Assembly: GCF_900635955.1 (NCBI RefSeq)
Contig: NZ_LR134201.1
Location: 2,976,001 to 3,040,000, forward strand
Direction: 5' to 3'
From: Cedecea lapagei
GTDB lineage: Bacteria > Pseudomonadota > Gammaproteobacteria > Enterobacterales > Enterobacteriaceae
DNA length: 64,000 nucleotides
Shown here: positions 41,738-50,792 of the stretch, one piece after another
Layout: each line of letters starts with the position of its first letter
Position numbering within the stretch: position 1 is the stretch's first letter
Position numbers and translations under genes: made by a program
The notes under the pieces: model-generated
The model's input: the letters and a program-made list of their open reading frames with translations, nothing else
Told to the model about the DNA's origin: nothing
Databases searched by the model: none

Positions 41738-42995
41738 GCTCGGAAGACTCCTCGTCAGTTACATCGTCTGCTCGATCCCAGGACAAGCGAGGGTCAAAGG
41801 TCATCGCGGCAAACATTGTCAAAATAACCACAAAAGCAAACATTAACGCCCCCAGGGCCGGATAGATATTCATCAACCCGCCCATGCGCACCAGCGCAGA
41901 GAGAACGGCAATAACAAATACGTCAATCATTGACCAGCGGCCAACGAACTCGACGACCTCATAAATCAGGTGCATACGCTCGCTGTCACGCTTGCCGTGC
42001 CCTTTTGCATCCCAGCACAGCCAGGCAATGGCAATCATTTTTAGCGTTGGCACCATAATACTGGCGATAAAAATAACCATCGCAACAGGGTACGATCCCT
42101 CACTCCACAGCAGGATCACCCCGGCTAAAATCGTCGAGGGATATTTGCTGCCCAGCATTTCGGTGACCATGATCGGCAGAATATTTGCCGGCAGATAGAG
42201 CATGATAGAGGTGACCAGCAGCGCCAGCGTCCACTGCAAACTGTGCCTGCGGCGTACGTGCCCGTGCGTGCCACAGCGCGGGCAGACCAGCGTATCAGCG
42301 TCAACAATCGCCGTACAGCAGGGGCAGGAACGCAGCCCCTGCTTGATGCCCGAAACGCCCACCTTTAACGGCTTATGTACCTCAGGCATTGGCGCGATAT
42401 CATCCCACAGCCAGCGGCGATCCACGCACTGAAATGCCCGAAGCTGCAAAATGCAAAACAGGCACCAGGGAATGAAACTGCTCCCGACGCCAATATCACC
42501 ATAGGCCATAAGCTTAACGAAGCTGACCAGCACGCCGGCCAGAAAGATCTCCGCCATCCCCCAGCTTTTTAGCTGGAACAAAATTCGCGCCAGCCAGCGC
42601 TTAAGCCCAAAAGGCATTTTTACCTGGTTGACTAACAGCAGAATGGTGAGCAGGCAAAAAGCCGGAACTGCCTGAACAAAGAGCAGGAAGAAGGTACCGA
42701 GGCTGGCGTAGTCTTCAGAAAACATCACGCCGGGTATTTCCATCAGCGTCACTTCGCTGCTGATCCCGGCCACCTTCATGTTGATAAAAGGAAACAGGTT
42801 GGCCAGCAGCAGCATAAACAGCCCGGCCAGAGCGTAGGCCGTAGGCCGCTGGCGCGGTAAATACCACTGCGTGACCAGAGGTGTGCCACAGCGCGGGCAG
42901 GAGGCTTTATGGCCATCCTGCAGCTCCGGCAGCGCCACCAGCAAATCACATTGTCGACACAGAATATGCGAGCGATGGTGGTGTGTGGCACACAT
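41727..42995 (-). CDS. pqiA: PqiA, inner membrane partner of PqiB
   Basis: The 422-residue protein has two repeats, each with a zinc-ribbon (CRQCDLLVALPEL... SCPRCG; CPCCTAIVDADTLVCPRCG) followed by four membrane segments. Homologous to E. coli PqiA (417 residues) throughout. It is the inner membrane component of the paraquat-inducible Pqi lipid transport system. The pqiABC genes are overlapping and co-transcribed, directly downstream of uup as in E. coli. Confidence 0.95.
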   Translation of the reverse strand: MCATHHHRSHILCRQCDLLVALPELQDGHKASCPRCGTPLVTQWYLPRQRPTAYALAGLFMLLLANLFPFINMKVAGISSEVTLMEIPGVMFSEDYASLGTFFLLFVQAVPAFCLLTILLLVNQVKMPFGLKRWLARILFQLKSWGMAEIFLAGVLVSFVKLMAYGDIGVGSSFIPWCLFCILQLRAFQCVDRRWLWDDIAPMPEVHKPLKVGVSGIKQGLRSCPCCTAIVDADTLVCPRCGTHGHVRRRHSLQWTLALLVTSIMLYLPANILPIMVTEMLGSKYPSTILAGVILLWSEGSYPVAMVIFIASIMVPTLKMIAIAWLCWDAKGHGKRDSERMHLIYEVVEFVGRWSMIDVFVIAVLSALVRMGGLMNIYPALGALMFAFVVILTMFAAMTFDPRLSWDRADDVTDEESSEHGK

Positions 42996-43011
42996 CGTAA
43001 CTCTCCTTAGA

Positions 43012-44919
43012 TTACGAGCCGTTTTTCAGCGCTTCGAGATATTCCCAACGTTCGAAGGCCTCTTCCAGGGCCAGCTCCGCAGCGGACATCTCCGCGAGGA
43101 CTTTCTGGGTCGTATCGTGCGGCTGGTTAAAGAAATCCGCATCGGCGACTTTGGCCTGCAGCACGCCCAAATCGGCTTCCAGCTGCTCAAGTCGCTGAGG
43201 CAGTTGCTCCAGTTCGCGCTGCAGGTTATAGCTTAGTTTGCTATTAGCACGTTTAACAGGTTCTGCTTTTTGCGCTTCGACCTTCTCGGTTTTCACCGCC
43301 GCAGCCTGACGCAGAGGCTGGGCTGAACCCTGCTGGCCTTTAGCGTCGTGGTAGCCGCCGACATAGCGACCGATTTTACCCTGGCCTTCGAAGATCCAGC
43401 ATTCGGTGACGGTGTTATCCACAAACTGACGGTCGTGGCTTACCAGCATTACGGTGCCCTGATAGCCATCAATCAGCTCTTCCAGCAGCTCCAGCGTTTC
43501 GACGTCCAGATCGTTTGTAGGTTCATCGAGAATCAGCAGGTTGCTGGGTTTTAAGAACAAACGGGCCAGCAGCAGGCGGTTTCTTTCCCCACCGGAGAGC
43601 GCGCGCACCGGAGTCATGGCTCGTTTTGGGTGGAACAGGAAGTCCTGCAGGTAGCCCAGCACGTGGCGTGGCTTGCCGTTCACCATCACTTCCTGCTTAC
43701 CTTCCGCCAGGTTATCCATCACCGTGCGGTCAGGATCCAGCTCGGCGCGGTGCTGGTCGAAATAGGCCACTTCCAGCTTGGTGCCGCAGTGCACGCGGCC
43801 GCTGTCGGCCTGAAGCTGGCTCAGCATCAGCTTAAGCAGCGTAGTTTTACCGCAGCCGTTTGCCCCCACCAGCGCAATTTTATCGCCACGCTGAACCTGA
43901 GCGGAGAAATCGCGCACCAGCGTTTTGCCTGCAACCTGGTAGTTAACCTCTTCCATCTCGAAGACAATCTTGCCAGAGCGGCTTGCCTCTTCCACCTGCA
44001 TCTTCGCGCTGCCCATCACCTCACGGCGTTCACCGCGCTCGCGACGCATCGCTTTCAGCGCACGAACACGGCCCTCGTTACGGGTACGGCGAGCTTTAAT
44101 GCCCTGACGGATCCACACTTCTTCCTGTGCCAGCTTGCGGTCAAACTCGGCGTTCTGCAGCTCTTCCACGCGAAGGGCCTCTTCTTTTGCCAGCAGATAC
44201 TGATCGTAGTCGCCTGGGTAAGAGACCAGCTTACCGCGGTCCAGATCCACAATACGGGTAGCCATGTTGCGGATAAAGGAACGGTCGTGGGAGATAAAGA
44301 TAATGCTGCCCTGAAACTCTTTCAGGAACCCCTCCAGCCAGTCGATAGTTTCGATATCGAGGTGGTTGGTTGGTTCGTCAAGCAGCAGCACGCGCGGGGA
44401 ACTGACCAGCGCGCGGCCCAGCGCCGCTTTACGCAGCCAGCCGCCGGAAAGCGCGGACAGCTCGGTATCAGCTTCCAGGCCAAGCTGCTCAAGCACTTCA
44501 TTAATGCGGCTGTCCAGCTGCCACAGGCCCTGGTGATCGAGGATCTCCTGAATGCGCGCCATCTCGTTGAGATTTTTGTCGCTCGGATCGGTCATCACTT
44601 TATGGGAGATATCGTGATAAGCCTTCAGGTACTCAGCCTGCTCTTCCACGCCTTCAGCCACAAAGTCATACACCGTGCCCGCAACGTTACGCGGCGGATC
44701 CTGCTGCAAACGTGCGACGATCAGATCCTGCTCGTAAACCATGCGGCCATCGTCCAGCGGGATTTCACGGTTAAGGATCTTCATCAGCGTGGACTTGCCC
44801 GCGCCGTTGCGGCCAACCAGACAGACGCGTTCGTTTTCTTCGATGTGTAATTCGGTGTTATCTAACAGCGGCGCGTCGCTAAACGACAGCCAGGCACCGT
44901 GCATACTAATTAATGACAT
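43012..44919 (-). CDS. uup: Uup, ABC-F ATPase
   Basis: The 635-residue protein has two ABC domains with Walker A GRNGAGKST (about 36-44) and GANGCGKTT (about 350), signatures LSGGWLRKAALGR and LSGGERNRLLLAR, and Walker B VLLLDEPTNHLD/LLILDEPTNDLD. The linker between them (about 235-320) and a C-terminal coiled coil (about 545-630) are typical of Uup. ABC-F proteins act on ribosomes; Uup also affects precise transposon excision and replication-fork events. It starts 6 bases after the rlmKL stop. Confidence 0.96.
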   Translation of the reverse strand: MSLISMHGAWLSFSDAPLLDNTELHIEENERVCLVGRNGAGKSTLMKILNREIPLDDGRMVYEQDLIVARLQQDPPRNVAGTVYDFVAEGVEEQAEYLKAYHDISHKVMTDPSDKNLNEMARIQEILDHQGLWQLDSRINEVLEQLGLEADTELSALSGGWLRKAALGRALVSSPRVLLLDEPTNHLDIETIDWLEGFLKEFQGSIIFISHDRSFIRNMATRIVDLDRGKLVSYPGDYDQYLLAKEEALRVEELQNAEFDRKLAQEEVWIRQGIKARRTRNEGRVRALKAMRRERGERREVMGSAKMQVEEASRSGKIVFEMEEVNYQVAGKTLVRDFSAQVQRGDKIALVGANGCGKTTLLKLMLSQLQADSGRVHCGTKLEVAYFDQHRAELDPDRTVMDNLAEGKQEVMVNGKPRHVLGYLQDFLFHPKRAMTPVRALSGGERNRLLLARLFLKPSNLLILDEPTNDLDVETLELLEELIDGYQGTVMLVSHDRQFVDNTVTECWIFEGQGKIGRYVGGYHDAKGQQGSAQPLRQAAAVKTEKVEAQKAEPVKRANSKLSYNLQRELEQLPQRLEQLEADLGVLQAKVADADFFNQPHDTTQKVLAEMSAAELALEEAFERWEYLEALKNGS

Positions 44920-44924
44920 GACTA

Positions 44925-47048
44925 TTAATCCCGGGATTCGTGAGTGACTAACCAGCAGTTATGGATCTGGCGGTTGCGCGCAAAGTCCTGCGACTGCGTT
45001 TTTTGTGTGATTTCCTGTGCAACCAGGCCAAGCTCCGCCAGGCCGGCGAAGTCCATTTTGAAGCCACGTTTATTGTTGGAGAACATAATGGTACCGCCGT
45101 GACGTAGCAGGCGCTTGAGATCCTTCATCAGCGCAATATGGTCACGCTGCACGTCGAAAGAATCCTCCATACGCTTGGAGTTAGAGAACGTCGGCGGGTC
45201 AATAAAGATCAGATCGAACTGTTCATCGCTGTCGCGCAGCCAGCCAAGACAATCGGCCTGGACCAGGCGATGTGCGCGGCCGGTCAAGCCGTTCAGGCGC
45301 AGGTTACGCTCGGCCCACTCAAGATAGGTACGAGACATATCCACCGTGGTGGTGCTTTTCGCGCCGCCGAGCCCCGCGTGTACCGTTGCGCTGCCGGTAT
45401 AGGAGAACAGGTTCAGGAAGTCTTTACCTTTGCTCATCTGGCCCAGCATTCGACGGGCGATACGGTGGTCGAGGAACAGGCCGGTATCCAGATAATCGGT
45501 GAGATTAACCCACAGGCGAGCATCGTACTCACTCACCTCCATGAAGTCGCCCTTTTCGCCCATCTTCTGGTACTGATTTTTCCCTTTCTGGCGTTCGCGT
45601 GTTTTTAACACCAGCTTGTTGGTTGGCAGCTCAAGCACCGCAAGCGTTGCTGCTATGACGTCAAACAGGCGCTGACGGGCTTTGTTCGGATCGATAGTTT
45701 TCGGCGGCGCATATTCCTGCACCACCACCCACTCGCCGTAGCGATCGACCGCCACGTTGTAGTCCGGCAGGTCGCCGTCGTAGAGGCGGTAGCACTCAAT
45801 CCCCTCCTGGCGCGCCCACTTATCAAGCTTTTTGACGTTTTTACGCAGGCGGTTGGCGTAGTCTTCGGCAATCTGGCCGCTGGCCACAGCAACGCCGGCC
45901 GGGTTAGCCGCCAGCTGATAGTTTTTCTGTACGCAATCCAGAGGACCATTTTTGGCTTTAAACTGGCGATCGGCGCGCAGCTGCAGGCAGCTCAGCAGCT
46001 CAGGAGAGGCGCTGAACAGCGACAGGTTCCAGCCGCCGAACTGGTTTTTCAGATGACGTCCCAGCAGGCTGTGCAGGGCAATCAATGCAGGTTCGCTTTC
46101 CAGACGCTCGCCGTAAGGCGGGTTACTGATAACCGTACCTGCGGGGCCTTCCGGCAGCGGGTTAGTCAGCTTAGCAACATCCTTCACTTCAAAAGAAATG
46201 ATGTCAGCGAGGCCTGCACGACGGGCGTTAGCGCGAGCGCGCTCAATGACGCGGCTATCGTTATCAGAACCAAAGAAGCGAGACGGGTATTCGCTCAGGC
46301 CACGGCGAGCGCGAACCTGAGCTTCGGTCACCACCTCTTTCCAGACGTCAGCATCATGCTTTGCCCAGTTCAGGAAGCCCCAATGCTTACGATGCAGGCC
46401 CGGCGCACGATCTGTGGCGATCATCGCTCCTTCGATCAGCAGCGTACCGGACCCGCACATCGGATCCAGCAGCGGCGTGCCGTGCTGCCAGCCGGAGCGC
46501 ATCACGATTGCCGCCGCCAGCGTTTCTTTAATTGGCGCGGCACCGGTGGCATCGCGGTAACCGCGCTGATGCAGACCTTCACCGCTGAGATCCAGCGCGA
46601 TGCTGGCGGTATCTTTATTAAGCCAGACGTTAATACGCAGGTCAGGCTGCTCGCGATCGACATCCGGGCGCGGCAGATTCTTGCGGGTAAAGGAGTCGAC
46701 GATCGCATCCTTCACCTTCAGGGCGCCGTACTGGCTGTTGCGAATGGTTTCGTTCAGGCCGCTGAAGTGCACGGCAAACGTTGCGCCCGGTCCGAACAGC
46801 GCCGGCCAGTCGATAGCCATAACGCCGAGGTACAGATCGAGATCGCTGTAAACTTTGCATTCGCTGAGCGGCAGCAAAATACGCGAAGCCAGGCGGCTCC
46901 ACATCAGGCTTTGATAGAGTAGACGAGTATCCCCCTGGAAATGTACGCCGCCCTGAACCACCTGGCAGCTCTGGGCTCCCAGCTTTTCTAGTTCAGTTTT
47001 TAACAGCTCTTCAAGCCCACGCGCCGTACTGGCAAACAGAGAATTCAT
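44925..47048 (-). CDS. rlmL: RlmKL, bifunctional 23S rRNA methyltransferase (m2G2445, m7G2069)
   Basis: ATG at 47048 gives 707 residues, starting MNSLFASTARGLEELLKTEL as in E. coli (702). An N-terminal THUMP domain is followed by the RlmL domain (LLDPMCGSGTLLIEGA, VISNPPYGERL) and the RlmK domain (LNLFSYTGSATVHAG, FIDPPTFSNSK). The frame continues to 47102 without a ribosome site. A few residues are extra in the inter-domain region (AANPAGVAVASGQIAEDY). Confidence 0.95.
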   Translation of the reverse strand: MNSLFASTARGLEELLKTELEKLGAQSCQVVQGGVHFQGDTRLLYQSLMWSRLASRILLPLSECKVYSDLDLYLGVMAIDWPALFGPGATFAVHFSGLNETIRNSQYGALKVKDAIVDSFTRKNLPRPDVDREQPDLRINVWLNKDTASIALDLSGEGLHQRGYRDATGAAPIKETLAAAIVMRSGWQHGTPLLDPMCGSGTLLIEGAMIATDRAPGLHRKHWGFLNWAKHDADVWKEVVTEAQVRARRGLSEYPSRFFGSDNDSRVIERARANARRAGLADIISFEVKDVAKLTNPLPEGPAGTVISNPPYGERLESEPALIALHSLLGRHLKNQFGGWNLSLFSASPELLSCLQLRADRQFKAKNGPLDCVQKNYQLAANPAGVAVASGQIAEDYANRLRKNVKKLDKWARQEGIECYRLYDGDLPDYNVAVDRYGEWVVVQEYAPPKTIDPNKARQRLFDVIAATLAVLELPTNKLVLKTRERQKGKNQYQKMGEKGDFMEVSEYDARLWVNLTDYLDTGLFLDHRIARRMLGQMSKGKDFLNLFSYTGSATVHAGLGGAKSTTTVDMSRTYLEWAERNLRLNGLTGRAHRLVQADCLGWLRDSDEQFDLIFIDPPTFSNSKRMEDSFDVQRDHIALMKDLKRLLRHGGTIMFSNNKRGFKMDFAGLAELGLVAQEITQKTQSQDFARNRQIHNCWLVTHESRD

Positions 47049-47150
47049 ATCGTCACTTATCAGGTAAAAAGAAAATTGTGGCGCATTATAGCTAATCCGC
47101 AACGCATGTCATAAAGTTGCCCTCTTAATTTATTTCCCACGGAGGGCGCC

Positions 47151-48266
47151 GTGATTACTTTGTCCCATCTCTTTATTCACCCGGTTAAATCCATGCGCGG
47201 TTTGGCGCTCTCCCACGCGCAGGCAACCACCAGCGGTTTAGCGTTCGATCGCATCTTTATGATTACCGAACTGGATGGCACCTTTATTACCGCCCGCCAG
47301 CATCCACAGATGGTGTTGTTTACCCCGGCGTTTCTGCATGACGGCCTTCATTTATCTGCCCCGGACGGCAGCTCGGCCAGCATTCGTTTTGCTGATTTTG
47401 CCGCCACTCCGGAGCCAACGGAAGTTTGGGGCTCGCACTTTACCGCTTTTATCGCCCCCGACGAGATTAACCGCTGGCTCAGCGGTTTCTTCTCTCGCCC
47501 GGTGCAGCTTCGCTGGGTTGGCGAGCAGCCTACCCGCCGGGTGAAGCGTCACGAAGAAGTCCCGCTCTCGTTTGCCGACGGCTTCCCTTATTTACTGACC
47601 AATGAAGCTTCGCTGCGCGACCTGCAAAACCGCTGCCCGGCCAGCGTGAAAATGACCCAGTTTCGCCCCAATATGGTGGTCACCGGCGTGCCGGCGTGGG
47701 CGGAAGATACCTGGAAAGTCGTGCGTATCGGCGGCGTCACCTTTGATGTCGCCAAACCTTGCAGCCGCTGCATTTTCACCACCGTAAGCCCGGAGCGTGG
47801 CCTGAAACACCCAAGCGGTGAACCGTTAAAAACGCTGCAGGGCTTCCGCACCGCGCAGGATAACAGCGGTGCAGTGGATTTTGGTCAGAATTTAATTGCC
47901 CGTAACAGCGGCATTATCCGCGTCGGTGATGAGCTGGAAGTGCTCGCCCACAAACCGGCGAATGTTTATGGCCCGGGAGAAGTGGTCGAAAGCCTTGAAC
48001 CAGAGAGCCAGCCTGAAAGCAGGGTCAATATCGACTGGGAAGGCACAACGTTCCGGGGTAATAATCAGCAAATTCTTCTGGAGCAGCTGGAAGGTAAAGG
48101 GATTCGGGTTCCCTACTCTTGCCGTGCCGGCATTTGCGGAAGCTGTCGAATTCGTTTGCTGGAGGGAGAAGTGAAGGCGTTAAAGAAAGGGGCAATCGGC
48201 GCCGATGGCACCATTTTAAGCTGCAGCTGCGTTCCCGCCGGAAATGTTACCCTCGCGCTGCGTTAA
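47151..48266 (+). CDS. ycbX: YcbX, MOSC and ferredoxin-domain protein (N-hydroxylated base detoxification)
   Basis: GTG at 47151 with GGAGG 6 bases upstream gives 371 residues. An N-terminal beta-barrel and MOSC domain (VKPCSRCIFTTVSPE-like block, here AKPCSRCIFTTVSPERG) binds molybdenum cofactor. The C-terminal 85 residues are a 2Fe-2S ferredoxin with YSCRAGICGSCRIRLLEG and a later cysteine pair SCSCVP. In E. coli YcbX reduces N-hydroxylated purines such as 6-hydroxylaminopurine. Its 3' end overlaps the convergent zapC by 4 bases. Confidence 0.93.
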   Translation: MITLSHLFIHPVKSMRGLALSHAQATTSGLAFDRIFMITELDGTFITARQHPQMVLFTPAFLHDGLHLSAPDGSSASIRFADFAATPEPTEVWGSHFTAFIAPDEINRWLSGFFSRPVQLRWVGEQPTRRVKRHEEVPLSFADGFPYLLTNEASLRDLQNRCPASVKMTQFRPNMVVTGVPAWAEDTWKVVRIGGVTFDVAKPCSRCIFTTVSPERGLKHPSGEPLKTLQGFRTAQDNSGAVDFGQNLIARNSGIIRVGDELEVLAHKPANVYGPGEVVESLEPESQPESRVNIDWEGTTFRGNNQQILLEQLEGKGIRVPYSCRAGICGSCRIRLLEGEVKALKKGAIGADGTILSCSCVPAGNVTLALR

Positions 48267-48805
48267 ACGGCCTGATCGAGGCTGAGACCGCTGCTTAAAG
48301 GCTGCGGCTTCAGCCGGTCATTCATGACTTTAATGGCATCGCCCAGCTGCATGGTACGACCGGCCAGCGTCAACCCCTGCTGCGCAAGCAGGCAAAGCGC
48401 GGCATTGTCGCCGGTTTCTACCACCAGCAGGTTCACCTGCTGCATGTTTTCACTTAACCACACGCAGGCTCCCTCCCCTGCTGCAGGCTGCCAGCAGTCG
48501 CCGTGCGAGACAAAATGCCAGCTTTTCGGCATTTGAGGTTTGAGGAAACGAATCGCCACCAGCGCGTTAAGCACCAGCTCGGCGCGCTGCTCTTTGGCCA
48601 ACGGCAAATCACGGCACTTTTCTTCAAAGGAGAAATAGAGCGCCGCGTCATCAACACAAAAACCTGTGTTTTCAAAGGCATCCGGTGTCAGCATTTTTCG
48701 AGGAAAGCGCGAACGGAACAGCATGCCATTGGCCAGATCGAGCATCATGCGATCGTGCTCTTCGTCGAAATACCAACGCCAGTTATCGTCCGGTTTTATT
48801 CGCAT
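48263..48805 (-). CDS. zapC: ZapC, FtsZ-associated division protein
   Basis: The 180-residue product equals E. coli ZapC (YcbW) in length and begins MRIKPDDNWRWYFDEEHDRM. ZapC binds FtsZ and promotes lateral bundling of filaments. It converges with ycbX and is followed by no terminator. Confidence 0.93.
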   Translation of the reverse strand: MRIKPDDNWRWYFDEEHDRMMLDLANGMLFRSRFPRKMLTPDAFENTGFCVDDAALYFSFEEKCRDLPLAKEQRAELVLNALVAIRFLKPQMPKSWHFVSHGDCWQPAAGEGACVWLSENMQQVNLLVVETGDNAALCLLAQQGLTLAGRTMQLGDAIKVMNDRLKPQPLSSGLSLDQAV

Positions 48806-48958
48806 AATGCTTACCCTTCATTTATCCCGCTGCTGAATTGCCACTCAGATTTTCACCATATTAATAAAAGACCAATATGTTTAAATAAGCAACAGTAGCG
48901 GAATATAAAACAACCAGGGCCGAAAATAAAGCCCTGGATGTTTGCAAAGAGTAAATGA

Positions 48959-49969
48959 TCAGAGGTGGGTAACGATCTCTTTAATCAACGGCGGGCCTTT
49001 AAAAATGAAACCTGAGTATATTTGAACCAGTGAGGCTCCCGCCGCCATCTTCTCGCGAGCAGCGATCACCGAATCAATACCGCCGACGCCGATAATCGGT
49101 AACCGGCCATTTAATTCCTGCGACAGGCGACGAATAATTTCGGTGCTTTTTAACTGCACCGGTCGGCCGCTTAAGCCACCGGTTTCATCGCAGTGCTTCA
49201 TTCCCTGGACCAGGCTGCGATCTAAAGTGGTATTGGTAGCGATGACCCCATCGATATTATGGCGAACTAAGCTGTCCGCCACCTGGATCAATTCTTCTTC
49301 AGAAAGATCCGGCGCGATCTTCACCGCCACGGGAACATATTTATGATGGATCTCTTGCAGCGCCTGTTGCTTATTTTTAATGGCGCTTAAAAGATCGTCC
49401 AGCGCTTCGCCATATTGCAGCGTACGCAGCCCTGGCGTATTCGGCGATGAGATATTGATCGCAATATAGCCAGCATACGGATAAATTTTATCCATACAGA
49501 CCAGATAATCATCTTTACCCTGCTCAACGGGGGTGTCTTTATTCTTGCCGATATTAATCCCGAGCACGCCGTCGAAATGCGCTTTTTTTACATTTTCGAC
49601 CAGGTTGTCTACCCCGAGATTATTAAAACCCATTCGGTTAATAAGCCCTTCGGCCTCCACCAGACGGAAGATCCGCGGTTTATCGTTCCCCGGCTGCGGG
49701 CGAGGCGTCACCGTACCAATCTCAATAGAACCGAAGCCCATCGCCCCGAAGGCATCAATACATTCGCCGTTTTTATCCAGGCCGGCGGCTAAGCCCAGCG
49801 GATTCTTGAACGTTAACCCCATGCAGGTCACCGGTTTTGACGGCACGTCCTGGCGAACCAGCCACTCAAGCGGCGTACCGGTGACAAAGCGTAGTTGCTG
49901 AAAAGTTAACTCATGAGCGCGCTCAGGATCGAGCTGGAAAAGGGCTTTACGAACGAAGGGGTAGTACAT
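48959..49969 (-). CDS. pyrD: Dihydroorotate dehydrogenase (class 2)
   Basis: The 336-residue membrane-associated flavoenzyme oxidises dihydroorotate to orotate with quinone, the fourth step of pyrimidine synthesis. An amphipathic N-terminal helix (YYPFVRKALFQLDPERAHEL) marks class 2. The catalytic serine is S175 in INISSPNTPG, and FMN-binding LAAGLDKNG and GVGGIDS are present. Upstream lie a translation-control hairpin and a PurR box. Confidence 0.97.
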   Translation of the reverse strand: MYYPFVRKALFQLDPERAHELTFQQLRFVTGTPLEWLVRQDVPSKPVTCMGLTFKNPLGLAAGLDKNGECIDAFGAMGFGSIEIGTVTPRPQPGNDKPRIFRLVEAEGLINRMGFNNLGVDNLVENVKKAHFDGVLGINIGKNKDTPVEQGKDDYLVCMDKIYPYAGYIAINISSPNTPGLRTLQYGEALDDLLSAIKNKQQALQEIHHKYVPVAVKIAPDLSEEELIQVADSLVRHNIDGVIATNTTLDRSLVQGMKHCDETGGLSGRPVQLKSTEIIRRLSQELNGRLPIIGVGGIDSVIAAREKMAAGASLVQIYSGFIFKGPPLIKEIVTHL

Positions 49970-49984
49970 GAACTCTCCTGGATT

Positions 49985-50003
49985 CCCGGTGTGCAGACCG
50001 GGG
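49985..50003 (-). promoter_or_regulatory. pyrD leader hairpin (pyrimidine-controlled translation)
   Basis: On the minus strand CCCCGGT and ACCGGG pair around CTGCAC, directly upstream of the ribosome site CAGGAG. In E. coli pyrD and pyrC the same arrangement gives nucleotide-dependent start-site choice: initiation at the C residues when CTP is high keeps the hairpin and hides the ribosome site, initiation further in when CTP is low removes it. Confidence 0.75.
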
Positions 50004-50064
50004 CGCTATTATTCACGATCCGGGCGATGATTGGAATTGACCTGCCGCAAAAAAGCCTGAATAG

Positions 50065-50080
50065 AAGCAAACGTTTTCTT
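50065..50080. promoter_or_regulatory. PurR-box candidate upstream of pyrD
   Basis: AAGCAAACGTTTTCTT is close to the PurR consensus ACGCAAACGTTTGCGT in its core GCAAACGTTT. E. coli pyrD is a PurR target with the operator at a similar position. Confidence 0.65.
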
Positions 50081-50216
50081 TCCCCGCTTGCGATATGCGC
50101 TTTTTCGCAAATCTATCCCGGAAAAATCACTTAGCTGAGGAAATCATCTCTGCGAGTATCACGCTAATTGTTATCAATGTTAGATATAAGCAAACAATTA
50201 GTTATAAGGAGTCATG

Positions 50217-50792
50217 ATGCGTGTGATTACCCTGGCCGGAAGCCCTCGCTACCCTTCCCGCTCCAGCTCTCTGCTGGAGTATGCGCGGGAGAGGCTGAGC
50301 GCCCTGGATGTTGAAGTCTATCACTGGCACCTTCAGAATTTTGCGCCGGAAGACCTGCTCTATGCCCGGTTTGATAGCCCGGCGCTGTTAACCCTTATTG
50401 AGCAGCTCAGCACCGCCGACGGGCTGATTATCGCCACGCCGGTCTACAAAGCCTCGTTTTCGGGCGCGCTAAAAACGTTGCTCGACCTGCTCCCCGAACG
50501 CGCACTGGAGAAAAAGGTCGTCCTGCCTCTCGCCACCGGCGGCACGGTGGCCCATATGCTCGCCGTGGACTATGCCTTAAAACCCGTGTTAAACGCGCTC
50601 AAGGCCCAGGAAATCCTGCACGGCGTATTTGCCGATGATAGCCAGGTCACCGACTACCAGCACAAACCTCAGTTCACGCCCAATCTGCAAAAACGCCTCG
50701 ATGAATCGCTGGAAACATTCTGGCAGGCGCTTCATCGCCGTGATTTTGCAGTGCCTTCGCCTTTTAACGTACGGGGAGTCAGCCATGTTTAA
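50217..50792 (+). CDS. ssuE: SsuE, NADPH-dependent FMN reductase
   Basis: ATG at 50217 (AAGGAG 5 bases upstream; the ATG at 50214 is too close) gives 191 residues. It supplies FMNH2 to the sulfonate monooxygenase SsuD. The flavodoxin-like fold is seen in VITLAGSPRYPSRSSSLLEY and LPLATGGTVAHMLAVDYALK. It leads the ssuEADCB operon; the upstream region (50160-50205) is AT-rich as expected for Cbl/CysB-dependent promoters. It overlaps ssuA by 8 bases. Confidence 0.96.
   Translation: MRVITLAGSPRYPSRSSSLLEYARERLSALDVEVYHWHLQNFAPEDLLYARFDSPALLTLIEQLSTADGLIIATPVYKASFSGALKTLLDLLPERALEKKVVLPLATGGTVAHMLAVDYALKPVLNALKAQEILHGVFADDSQVTDYQHKPQFTPNLQKRLDESLETFWQALHRRDFAVPSPFNVRGVSHV

Noticed and set aside
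43405..43420. GTGACGGTGTTAT as a matS site for MatP
   Set aside because: It has two mismatches to GTGACRNYGTCAC in the right half and lies inside uup; not enough to call a matS site.
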